A stretch of 64,000 nucleotides of DNA from Ornithinibacillus sp047228935 (GTDB lineage: Bacteria > Bacillota > Bacilli > Bacillales > Amphibacillaceae), in assembly GCF_047228935.1 (NCBI RefSeq), contig NZ_JBFEGG010000004.1:62001-126000 (forward strand), written 5' to 3'. The translations under genes and the position numbers were made by a program. Position 1 is the stretch's first letter. Every line of letters begins with the position of its first letter. Positions 8,034-15,384 of the stretch are shown here, one piece after another. The notes beneath the pieces were generated by a model, which worked only from the letters and a program-made list of their open reading frames with translations, was not told where the DNA came from and searched no databases.

Positions 8034-9218
8034 ATGCGAACAAATAAAGTCACCTTATGGTTATTATTATTAAATTTATTTATCGCCTTTTTAGGTATAG
8101 GATTAGTTATTCCAGTATTGCCTTCATTAATGAATGAATTGGGGATTACAGGTAAGACAGTTGGCTATCTTACTGCAGCATTTGCGATAGCACAATTAGC
8201 AGTATCCCCATTCGCAGGAAAAGCAGTTGATAAATTCGGTAGAAAAATAATGATTGTTATCGGGTTATTTATTTTCGGTTTTTCAGAATTTTTATTTGGT
8301 ATGGGAAAGGAAATAGAAGTATTATTCGTTTCTCGTATATTAGGTGGAATTAGTGCTGCTTTCATTATGCCGGCTGTAACCGCGTTTATTGTAGATATTA
8401 CGACAAAAGATACGCGTCCGAAAGCATTAGGGTATATGTCTGCAGCTATTAGTACAGGATTTATCATCGGTCCAGGAATTGGGGGATTTCTTGCTGACTT
8501 CGGAATTCGAGTACCATTTTTCTTTGCAGGAGGGCTAGGTACGTTTGCGGCTATACTATCTATAATATTATTAACTGAGCCGAAACGCGTGGAAGAGTTT
8601 GAGGAAGAGCAAGAATTTGAACAAAAAGTTGGCTTCAAACGTTTATTTACACCGATGTATTTCATTTCGTTTGTGCTAATTTTTATTACTTCATTTGGTC
8701 TAGCAGCTTTCGAATCCTTCTTTAGCTTATTCGTAGATCATAAATTTCAATTTACTCCAACAGATATTGCTATTGTTATTACCGGGGGTGCAATATTCGG
8801 GGCAATATCACAAATTGTACTATTTGATAGACTAACTAGGATGTTAGGAGAAATTAGGCTAATTCAATACAGTTTACTGTTATCTGGGGTACTTGTTTAC
8901 ATGATGACGGTTGTCCAATCATATCTTTCCATTTTACTTGTAACCTTTATTGTGTTTGTAGGGTTCGATTTATTCCGTCCAGCAATAACATCATATCTCT
9001 CCAATATCGCAGGGAAGGAACAAGGCTTTGTTGGAGGAATGAACTCCATGTTTACTAGCTTAGGGAATATATTTGGTCCAATTGTTGGCGGCTTTTTATT
9101 TGATATCGATATTGATTATCCATATTATTTCGCTACTATCATAATGGCAATTGGAATCGTATTATCATTATTTTGGAAACAACCAGAAAAGAGAATAGTT
9201 AGTGGGGTTTCGAAATGA
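8034..9218 (+). CDS. MFS multidrug efflux transporter (Bmr/Blt/NorA-like)
   Basis: Drug/proton antiporter of the DHA1 group, 394 residues from the chosen start, with 12 predicted membrane segments. Seen: motif A AGKAVDKFGRKI in the loop after segment 2, and antiporter motif C in STGFIIGPGIGGFLADFG near segment 5. The ATG at 8034 is preceded by AGGGAG at 9 bp and gives the usual family length; an in-frame ATG at 7989 would add 15 hydrophilic residues. The -10 of the MerR-type promoter ends at 7965, about 70 bp upstream. Expression is inferred to be induced by compounds that bind the divergent MerR protein. Confidence 0.88.
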   Translation: MRTNKVTLWLLLLNLFIAFLGIGLVIPVLPSLMNELGITGKTVGYLTAAFAIAQLAVSPFAGKAVDKFGRKIMIVIGLFIFGFSEFLFGMGKEIEVLFVSRILGGISAAFIMPAVTAFIVDITTKDTRPKALGYMSAAISTGFIIGPGIGGFLADFGIRVPFFFAGGLGTFAAILSIILLTEPKRVEEFEEEQEFEQKVGFKRLFTPMYFISFVLIFITSFGLAAFESFFSLFVDHKFQFTPTDIAIVITGGAIFGAISQIVLFDRLTRMLGEIRLIQYSLLLSGVLVYMMTVVQSYLSILLVTFIVFVGFDLFRPAITSYLSNIAGKEQGFVGGMNSMFTSLGNIFGPIVGGFLFDIDIDYPYYFATIIMAIGIVLSLFWKQPEKRIVSGVSK

Positions 9219-9240
9219 TGAAAATTATGATAATGTATCT

Positions 9241-9277
9241 AACCGCTCCGGAATTTACTATGATTTCTGGAGCGGTT
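9241..9277. terminator. Hairpin between convergent MFS and Hsp20 genes
   Basis: Stem AACCGCTCC / GGAGCGGTT (9241-9249, 9269-9277), 9 bp and perfect, 22 bp after the MFS stop codon. There is no clear T-run, so termination is likely but not certain. Confidence 0.6.
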
Positions 9278-9326
9278 ATGATTCAATCAGTTATCTTAGA
9301 TGAAAGAAGTTTCGGGCTAATTAGAA

Positions 9327-9761
9327 CTATTTTTCCTCCAACAACTCCACCTTCACCCGATTTTTCCGACTAGAATCAGAAATTAACCGATGCAATTGCA
9401 CATAAAGTAATCCATTACTATAAGTAGCTTTTATTTTATCCGAACGAACTGGGAAAGGAAGGGATATTTTCCGTTCAAAAACCCCCTGTAAAATTTCTTC
9501 TTTTACTACAGTACCACTACTTTGACCAATATCAATCGTTCCGCGAAGTTCTAATGTAGCATAATCTACGTAGATATCTACTTTCTCCATATTCATTAAA
9601 CCTGGTATACTCGCAATACATAATAGTTCATTGTCCGTTTGATATAGATTGATTTGGGGAATGGTTGGTTTAAGGATCCCTTCAAACTGATCCCAAAACT
9701 GCTCGCCAAAGAAGTGATCCAAATTTCGCTTCCAATCTGACATTTGTTGAAATGGATCCAT
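9327..9761 (-). CDS. Hsp20/alpha-crystallin-family protein, CotP-like
   Basis: Small heat-shock-type protein of 144 residues. The alpha-crystallin domain covers about residues 35-135 (PQINLYQTDNELLCIASIPGLMNMEKVDIYVDYATLELRG, split here into the usual beta strands) and ends with the conserved NGLLYVQLHR segment. Length and N-terminus (MDPFQQMSDWKRNLDHFFGEQFW) resemble the Bacillus spore coat protein CotP (about 143 residues). The upstream region contains CATATAGTA, a match to the -10 CATANNNTA of mother-cell sigma K, which fits a late-sporulation role, but that is weak evidence. A general chaperone is the alternative. Confidence 0.75.
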   Translation of the reverse strand: MDPFQQMSDWKRNLDHFFGEQFWDQFEGILKPTIPQINLYQTDNELLCIASIPGLMNMEKVDIYVDYATLELRGTIDIGQSSGTVVKEEILQGVFERKISLPFPVRSDKIKATYSNGLLYVQLHRLISDSSRKNRVKVELLEEK

Positions 9762-9781
9762 GACAACACCTCATTTTTTAC

Positions 9782-9803
9782 AGTATGATAGTCATACTAT
9801 ATG
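9782..9803 (-). promoter_or_regulatory. Dyad and possible sigma-K -10 element before the Hsp20 gene
   Basis: A perfect dyad AGTATGA-TAG-TCATACT (9782-9798) overlaps CATATAGTA on the minus strand (9795-9803), which fits CATANNNTA. It lies about 35-40 bp before the start codon. The sigma-K reading is tentative. Confidence 0.35.
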
Positions 9804-9858
9804 CAAATTCTAATAAATGGGTGTATGCCTAATGATAAGAAACTAGGAGGTTATTTGA

Positions 9859-10473
9859 TTGCTTGAAAACGCACTAATGATGGTAGCTATCATTCTGATT
9901 ATTAATATTATATACGTGTCTATGTTTACGATTCGAATGATTCTAACGTTAAAAGGACGGCGCTATGTTGCGGGTTTTGTTAGTATGTTTGAAATCGTTG
10001 TGTATATTTTTGGGTTAGGCCTTGTCTTAGATAACTTAAATGAGATTCAAAATGTAATTGCCTATGCCCTTGGTTATGGAATTGGGGTAGTAGTTGGTTC
10101 AATCATTGAAGAAAAGCTTGCCCTCGGTTACATCACGGTGAATGTTATTTCTGGTAATCCAGATTTAAACTTTACTCGAAGACTTAGGGAAAAAGGATAT
10201 GGGGTAACGAGTTGGTCTGCTTACGGAATGGACGGGGACCGGTTATCTATGCAAATTTTAACCCCAAGAAAGTATGAGCTTAGATTGTATGAAGAAATAA
10301 AAACAATTGACCCAAAAGCCTTTATCATATCGTATGAACCGAAGCAAATTCATGGAGGATTCTGGGTGAAGCAAGTTAGAAAAGGACGCTTACTTAATCC
10401 GAGGAAAAAACCAGTTACTCAATCAGAAAATGCTACTGGGAATGATGGTGTCTCTGATTCTAAATATGAGTAA
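9859..10473 (+). CDS. DUF2179/DUF5698 membrane protein, YebE-like (UPF0316)
   Basis: Membrane protein of unknown biochemical function, 204 residues. Three hydrophobic segments occupy about residues 3-85 (IRMILTLKGRRYVAGFVSMFEIVVYIFGLG is the conserved core, here crossing two helices), followed by a soluble DUF2179 domain (about 100-180) containing TVNVISGNPDLNFTRRLREKGYGVT. The TTG start follows AGGAGG by 7 bp. In B. subtilis yebE sits directly upstream of purE as it does here, which supports the assignment. The C-terminal 25 residues are low-complexity and polar. Confidence 0.8.
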   Translation: MLENALMMVAIILIINIIYVSMFTIRMILTLKGRRYVAGFVSMFEIVVYIFGLGLVLDNLNEIQNVIAYALGYGIGVVVGSIIEEKLALGYITVNVISGNPDLNFTRRLREKGYGVTSWSAYGMDGDRLSMQILTPRKYELRLYEEIKTIDPKAFIISYEPKQIHGGFWVKQVRKGRLLNPRKKPVTQSENATGNDGVSDSKYE

Positions 10474-10523
10474 AACGTTCAATATAAGAAAGGGATTGTC
10501 CGTATTTATACGAAATAACGCAT

Positions 10524-10567
10524 AAAACCGAACATTAATTATTTATATTGAAAAAACGTTCGATTTT
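10524..10567 (+). promoter_or_regulatory. Pair of inverted PurR boxes
   Basis: AAAACCGAACATT (10524-10536) matches the B. subtilis PurBox consensus AWWWCCGAACWWT exactly, and an inverted, weaker copy AACGTTCGATTTT lies at 10555-10567, 18 nt away. This pair just upstream of the -35 is the normal arrangement for PurR repression relieved by PRPP. Confidence 0.85.
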
Positions 10568-10571
10568 TTAA

Positions 10572-10600
10572 TTGACCATCGATAGTATCTTTGTTATGCT
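10572..10600 (+). promoter_or_regulatory. Sigma-A promoter of the pur operon
   Basis: TTGACC (10572-10577), 17-bp spacer, TATGCT (10595-10600). Transcription would start near 10607, just before the riboswitch aptamer. Confidence 0.8.
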
Positions 10601-10622
10601 AAAAGCGACAAATGAATACGGA

Positions 10623-10691
10623 CCCTCATATATTTCTTGGAATATGGCCTTGAAGTCTCTACCCGGCACCGTAAATGCTGGACTATGAGGG
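10623..10691 (+). ncRNA. Guanine riboswitch (purine aptamer) of the pur operon
   Basis: P1 is formed by CCCTCATA (10623-10630) and TATGAGGG (10684-10691). The core TCTACC, loop L3 CCGTAAA and loop L2 AATATGG are conserved. The specificity position in GACTATG is C (10683), so the ligand is guanine/hypoxanthine, not adenine. P3 CGGCA/TGCTG is intact, while P2 CTTGG/CCTTG has two T-T mismatches, and J1/2 has a T where the xpt aptamer has A24. The 3' strand of P1 can pair with 10747-10760 as an antiterminator: 10685-10698 and 10747-10760 form 14 bp with one G-U pair. Ligand binding would free the terminator and switch the operon off. Confidence 0.93.
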
Positions 10692-10739
10692 AAGATGAGT
10701 CATTGGTATTCAATGATATATTTCGTGACCTTATATTAT

Positions 10740-10787
10740 GGTCTATTCATCTTCTCTCATCCGAGGAGAGGGTGAATAGACCTTTTT
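10740..10787 (+). terminator. Riboswitch-controlled terminator before purE
   Basis: Stem GGTCTATTCA / TGAATAGACC (10740-10749, 10773-10782) extended by TTCTCTC/GAGGAGAG-type pairing and followed by TTTTT. It shares 10747-10760 with the antiterminator. Confidence 0.9.
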
Positions 10788-10837
10788 CTTGGTATAAAAA
10801 AAGGAATCATATCCACTGAAAAGAAAGGGGAAATATA

Positions 10838-11329
10838 ATGGCTTTAGTTGGAGTAATTATGGGAAGTATATCAGATTGGGAAACAATGAAACATACTTGT
10901 TCTGTATTAGATGATTTAACTATTAGTTATGAAAAAGATGTGATTAGTGCACATCGAACACCTGATGAGATGTTTATGTATGCGAAAACGGCTCGCGAGC
11001 GTGGTCTTAAAGTAATTATTGCTGGCGCAGGTGGTGCTGCGCATTTACCAGGGATGGTGGCTTCACAAACAACGTTACCTGTTATTGGGGTACCCGTTCA
11101 AAGCCGAGCACTGAATGGATTAGATTCATTACTTTCCATCGTACAGATGCCAGGAGGAGTACCTACTGCAACAGTTGCAATCGGAAAAGCAGGGGCTACT
11201 AATGCAGGAATACTTGCGGCACAGGTTCTAGGTGCTTTTCAGGAAGATATTGCAGAAAGATTAGCAATCTATCGAAAAGAAATGATAGCAAAAGTGGAAG
11301 AAATGAGGGAAGACCTTGCAAAGCAATAA
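10838..11329 (+). CDS. purE: N5-carboxyaminoimidazole ribonucleotide mutase, class I PurE
   Basis: Converts N5-CAIR to CAIR in de novo purine synthesis; 163 residues, standard length. Seen: MGSISDWETM (the GS.SD motif for the phosphate), SAHRTPD, the glycine-rich GAGGAAHLPGMVA and the PVQS motif. First gene of the pur operon, about 50 bp after the riboswitch terminator, with AAGGGG ribosome site. Its 3' end overlaps the TTG start of purK by 14 bp. Confidence 0.97.
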   Translation: MALVGVIMGSISDWETMKHTCSVLDDLTISYEKDVISAHRTPDEMFMYAKTARERGLKVIIAGAGGAAHLPGMVASQTTLPVIGVPVQSRALNGLDSLLSIVQMPGGVPTATVAIGKAGATNAGILAAQVLGAFQEDIAERLAIYRKEMIAKVEEMREDLAKQ

Positions 11330-12437
11330 TGTAATTTTACCACCACAAACTATCGGTATTATTGGTGGCGGACAGCTTGGTCGCATGATGGCCATGGCTG
11401 CAAAATACATGGGCTATCGCGTTATCGTATTAGATCCGGCACCAAATTGCCCAACAGCACAAGTAGCAGATGAGCAAATTATCGCTCCATATGATGATTT
11501 AGCTGCCATTAAAGAATTAACAGCTAAAAGTGATGTTGTCACGTATGAATTTGAAAATGTGGATTTACAGGCTGCCACTTATATTGAAAAAGAAGGAAAG
11601 CTGCCACAAGGAGCTTATGCACTAGAGGTAACACAGAATCGTGAAAAAGAAAAGACGTTAATGAAAGAATTACATTTGCCAGTTCCAGAATTCTTTATTG
11701 TTCGTAACGGTGTGGAATGTCAGGAAGCACTAAAGAAGGTATCTTTTCCTGTCGTAATTAAAACGTGTCGTGGTGGATACGATGGCAAAGGACAGTTCAA
11801 ACTAAACTCAAAAGCGGATATACCAGAAGCTATTCAATTTGCAGAGAAAAATAATCACTGCATTATCGAATCTTGGATTTCCTTTGATAGAGAGATTTCT
11901 ATTGTATTTACTCGAACAGCTACAGGTATCATAGAGTTTTTCCCAGTTGCGGAAAATGTACATAAGAATCATATTTTGTTTCAAACGACAGCTCCAGCGA
12001 ATGTCTCTGAAGAAGTTCAGCAAAAAGCACGAAAAGCTGCAACACTACTTGCAAATAAGATGAATGTCGTTGGTACATTCGCTATTGAAATGTTTGTTTC
12101 AGGAGAAGAAATCTATTTAAATGAAATGGCACCCCGCCCGCACAATTCCGGGCATTACACCATTGAGGCATGTAATATTTCACAGTTTGCCCAGCATATT
12201 CGTGCAATTTGTGGGTTGCCATTAATTCCAGTAAACTTACTCGAGCCTTCTTTGATGATAAATATATTAGGGGAAGATGTAGTACCTACCCTAAGAGCAA
12301 TGGCAAAAGTAAATCAAGGATTCGTTCATTTATATGGAAAAGACGAAGCGAAAGCAAAGCGGAAAATGGGGCATATTACCTTTATTGGAGAAAACAACAT
12401 AGAACAGGTTAAACAGTTTGAGGAGGCAAAACAATGA
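11316..12437 (+). CDS. purK: 5-(carboxyamino)imidazole ribonucleotide synthase PurK
   Basis: ATP-grasp enzyme making N5-CAIR from AIR, ATP and bicarbonate, 373 residues. Seen: N-terminal GIIGGGQLGRMMA, ATP-grasp lysine strand VVIKTCRGGYDGKGQ, and metal-binding segment NEMAPRPHNSGHYTIEA. The TTG start at 11316 overlaps purE and follows GAGGGAAG; the stop overlaps the purB start as ATGA. Works directly with PurE. Confidence 0.96.
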   Translation: MQSNNVILPPQTIGIIGGGQLGRMMAMAAKYMGYRVIVLDPAPNCPTAQVADEQIIAPYDDLAAIKELTAKSDVVTYEFENVDLQAATYIEKEGKLPQGAYALEVTQNREKEKTLMKELHLPVPEFFIVRNGVECQEALKKVSFPVVIKTCRGGYDGKGQFKLNSKADIPEAIQFAEKNNHCIIESWISFDREISIVFTRTATGIIEFFPVAENVHKNHILFQTTAPANVSEEVQQKARKAATLLANKMNVVGTFAIEMFVSGEEIYLNEMAPRPHNSGHYTIEACNISQFAQHIRAICGLPLIPVNLLEPSLMINILGEDVVPTLRAMAKVNQGFVHLYGKDEAKAKRKMGHITFIGENNIEQVKQFEEAKQ

Positions 12438-13729
12438 TAGGACGTTATACAAGAGAAGAAATGGGATCCATTTGGACGGAAGAAAATAAATTTAAAGCAT
12501 GGCTTGAGGTTGAAATTTTAGCATGTGAAGCGTGGAGTGAGCTTGGTATTATTCCGAAAGAAGATGTAGTGGAGCTACGTAAAAACGCTTCCTTTGATAT
12601 AAATCGCATCTACGAAATTGAACAGGAAACAAGACATGATGTTGTCGCATTCACTCGCGCAGTATCCGAAACGTTAGGTGAAGAACGGAAATGGGTCCAT
12701 TACGGATTAACCTCTACAGATGTTGTCGATACGGCACTTTCTTACCTATTAAAACAAGCAAATGAGATTATCCGTAAAGACTTAACTAATTTCATTGAAA
12801 TCTTAAAAAACAAAGCTATTGAACATAAGCATACGGTTATGATGGGAAGAACTCATGGTGTTCATGCAGAGCCGACGACATTTGGACTGAAGCTTGCTCT
12901 TTGGTATGAGGAAATGAAACGTAATCTAGAGCGTTTTGAGCTAGCGGCAAAAAATATAGAGTTCGGTAAGCTTTCAGGAGCAGTTGGTACATATGCGAAT
13001 ATCGATCCATTTGTTGAACAATATGTTTGTGAAAAGTTAGGACTATCTCCAGATCCAGTATCAACGCAAACGTTGCAACGTGATCGTCACGCTGCATACA
13101 TTTCAACGTTAGCACTTATCGCAACTTCAGTTGAAAAGTTTGCAACCGAAATTCGTGGGCTACAAAAAACAGAAACTCGTGAAGTAGAAGAGTTTTTCGC
13201 AAAAGGTCAAAAAGGATCTTCAGCAATGCCACATAAACGTAACCCAATTGGCTCTGAAAATATGACCGGAATGGCGCGAGTGATACGTGGTTACATGGTA
13301 ACGGCATATGAAAATGTCTCCCTTTGGCATGAACGTGATATCTCACACTCTTCAGCAGAACGCGTTATATTACCAGATGCAACAATTGCACTGAACTATA
13401 TGTTAAATCGTTTCAGCAATATCGTGAAAAACTTAACGGTATTCCCGGAAAACATGAAGCGTAACATTGATAAGACTCATGGCGTTATTTTTTCACAACG
13501 AGTGCTACTTGCACTAATTGAAAAAGGAATGAGCCGTGAGGAAGCATATGACATCGTACAACCAAAAGCGATGGAAGCTTGGGAAACAGAAGTTCATTTC
13601 CGAGAGCTAGTGAAAAAGGAAGACCGCATTACGACTTTACTAAGTGAAGAAGAGATAGAGGATTGCTTTGATTATACGTACCATTTAAAAAATGTTGATG
13701 TGATCTTTGAACGCATCGGCCTAAATTGA
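12434..13729 (+). CDS. purB: Adenylosuccinate lyase
   Basis: Cleaves fumarate from SAICAR and from adenylosuccinate, 431 residues, acting in both the common and the AMP branch of purine synthesis. Fumarase/aspartase fold; seen: RTHGVHAEPTTFG with catalytic His, TLQRDRHAAY, and the flexible signature loop GSSAMPHKRNPIGSEN with the catalytic serine. The ATG overlaps the purK stop by 4 bp. Confidence 0.97.
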   Translation: MIGRYTREEMGSIWTEENKFKAWLEVEILACEAWSELGIIPKEDVVELRKNASFDINRIYEIEQETRHDVVAFTRAVSETLGEERKWVHYGLTSTDVVDTALSYLLKQANEIIRKDLTNFIEILKNKAIEHKHTVMMGRTHGVHAEPTTFGLKLALWYEEMKRNLERFELAAKNIEFGKLSGAVGTYANIDPFVEQYVCEKLGLSPDPVSTQTLQRDRHAAYISTLALIATSVEKFATEIRGLQKTETREVEEFFAKGQKGSSAMPHKRNPIGSENMTGMARVIRGYMVTAYENVSLWHERDISHSSAERVILPDATIALNYMLNRFSNIVKNLTVFPENMKRNIDKTHGVIFSQRVLLALIEKGMSREEAYDIVQPKAMEAWETEVHFRELVKKEDRITTLLSEEEIEDCFDYTYHLKNVDVIFERIGLN

Positions 13730-13739
13730 GGTGAACGTC

Positions 13740-14453
13740 ATGAAGGCAGAGCTATTATATGAGGGGAAGGCGAAGAAGGTTTATCGCTCCTCCACGGATT
13801 CGGAAAAGCTAGTGTTATCTTATAAAAATGATGCAACAGCTTTTAATGGTAAGAAGAAGGAAAACTTTCCAGGAAAAGGGAGATTAAACAATGTTATATC
13901 TTCCTTAATCTTCCCTTATTTACATGAAAGAGGCATCAAGAGTCATTTTGTTAAACGGTTGAATGAAACGGAGCAGCTCGTAATGGAAACAAACATTATT
14001 CCATTAGAAGTAGTTGTTCGTAACTTGGCAACAGGAAGTATTACAAAGCGTTTAGGGTTCGAGGAGAAAACTCCTTTTATTCCTAGCCTTGTAGAACTTT
14101 ATTATAAAAATGATACACTCGATGATCCAATCATTAATGATGAGCACGCTCTGCTTTTAACGGACGTAACCCATAAAGAATTACGTGAAATAAAAGCACA
14201 AGCACTAGAAATCAATACAGTTTTAAAAGAATTCTTCCAATCTATTCATTTAAAATTAGTAGACTTTAAATTAGAATTTGGTCGTCTTCCCAATGGAAGT
14301 ATCGTCTTATCCGATGAGATTTCACCAGATACATGTAGACTGTGGGATTTAGAGACAGACGCCAAGATGGATAAAGATGTTTTTCGTCAAGGTACAGGTG
14401 ATTTAATTACGGTTTATGAACAAATTTTACAGCGACTGGAGCGAAGAGTATGA
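13740..14453 (+). CDS. purC: SAICAR synthetase
   Basis: Joins aspartate to CAIR with ATP, 237 residues. Seen: YEGKAKKVY near the N-terminus, VVRNLATGS, and LVDFKLEFGR with SDEISPDTCRLWD at the active site. I chose ATG 13740 because GAGGTGA lies at the right distance; a GTG three codons upstream (13731) overlaps that ribosome site. The stop overlaps the purS start (ATGA). Confidence 0.96.
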   Translation: MKAELLYEGKAKKVYRSSTDSEKLVLSYKNDATAFNGKKKENFPGKGRLNNVISSLIFPYLHERGIKSHFVKRLNETEQLVMETNIIPLEVVVRNLATGSITKRLGFEEKTPFIPSLVELYYKNDTLDDPIINDEHALLLTDVTHKELREIKAQALEINTVLKEFFQSIHLKLVDFKLEFGRLPNGSIVLSDEISPDTCRLWDLETDAKMDKDVFRQGTGDLITVYEQILQRLERRV

Positions 14454-14701
14454 GAAACGTAACGGTGTATATTACATTGAAGCAAGGTGTACTTGATCCA
14501 CAAGGTAAAGCAATTCAAGAATCTTTAAATTCGCTTGGGTTTAACGAAGTGGCAGAAGCTCGTGTTGGGAAATATATCAAGATGCAAGTTGAAGATGGAC
14601 CGAACTTGGAAGCGCGTGTAAAAGAAATGTGCGATAAGCTTCTTGCTAATCCTGTAATCGAGGATTATCAGTTCAACGTGGAGGAGGCTGTACACTCGTG
14701 A
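14450..14701 (+). CDS. purS: FGAM synthase subunit PurS
   Basis: Small structural subunit, 83 residues, that bridges PurQ and PurL in the Gram-positive three-part FGAM synthase. Seen: YITLKQGVLDPQGKAIQESLNSLGF, the classic PurS N-terminal half. It overlaps purC by 4 bp and purQ by 4 bp (GTGA), so the three subunits are translationally coupled. Confidence 0.96.
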   Translation: MRNVTVYITLKQGVLDPQGKAIQESLNSLGFNEVAEARVGKYIKMQVEDGPNLEARVKEMCDKLLANPVIEDYQFNVEEAVHS

Positions 14702-15384
14702 AATTCGCTGTAATCGTTTTTCCAGGTTCTAACTGTGACCGTGATATGTACCATGCGGTAAAGGATGTACTAGGTGCGGAAGCGGATTTAGTTTGGTATC
14801 AAACTAGTAATTTAGAAAATTATGATGGGATTCTACTTCCTGGTGGCTTTTCGTACGGTGACTATCTTCGTTCCGGCGCAGTCGCTGCTACATCGGATGT
14901 TATGAATCAAGTGAGAGAGCAAGCTGCTAAAGGAAAGCCTGTACTTGGAGTTTGTAATGGATTTCAAATATTAACCGAGTCTAGGCTTCTTCCGGGAGCT
15001 TTAATGCGGAACAAAGGTCTATCCTTTATGTGCCACCAAGAGGAACTAATTGTAGAAAATAACGAGACAATGTTTACAAGTGGCTATGAAAAGGGAGAAG
15101 TTGTTCGCTTTCCAATAGCTCATGGAGAGGGAAACTATTTCTGTGATTCGGATACGCTTAAAGATTTAAAAGAAAATAATCAAATCGTATTTACTTATAA
15201 AAACAATCCTAATGGTTCGGTAGAGAATATAGCTGGAATCATTAATAAAGATGGAAATGTGTTAGGCATGATGCCGCATCCTGAGCGTGCAGTGGAAGCA
15301 CTTCTAGGTAGTGATGATGGGTTAAAGCTGTTCCAATCAATCGTGAAAAAATGGAGGGAGTCCTATTATGTTACAAACGCATGA
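14698..15384 (+). CDS. purQ: FGAM synthase glutaminase subunit PurQ
   Basis: Class I glutamine amidotransferase that supplies ammonia to PurL, 228 residues. Seen: FPGSNCDRD, LPGGFSYGDYLR, nucleophile Cys in GVCNGFQ near residue 86, and the His-Glu pair in MPHPERA near 195. GTG start overlaps the purS stop; the 3' end overlaps purL by 17 bp. Confidence 0.97.
   Translation: MKFAVIVFPGSNCDRDMYHAVKDVLGAEADLVWYQTSNLENYDGILLPGGFSYGDYLRSGAVAATSDVMNQVREQAAKGKPVLGVCNGFQILTESRLLPGALMRNKGLSFMCHQEELIVENNETMFTSGYEKGEVVRFPIAHGEGNYFCDSDTLKDLKENNQIVFTYKNNPNGSVENIAGIINKDGNVLGMMPHPERAVEALLGSDDGLKLFQSIVKKWRESYYVTNA

Noticed and set aside
8165..8665. 166-codon minus-strand frame inside the MFS gene
   Set aside because: Antisense shadow of a well-supported membrane protein; no family features.
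10637..10819. 60-codon plus-strand frame upstream of purE
   Set aside because: It lies entirely over the guanine riboswitch and its terminator, which explain the conservation.
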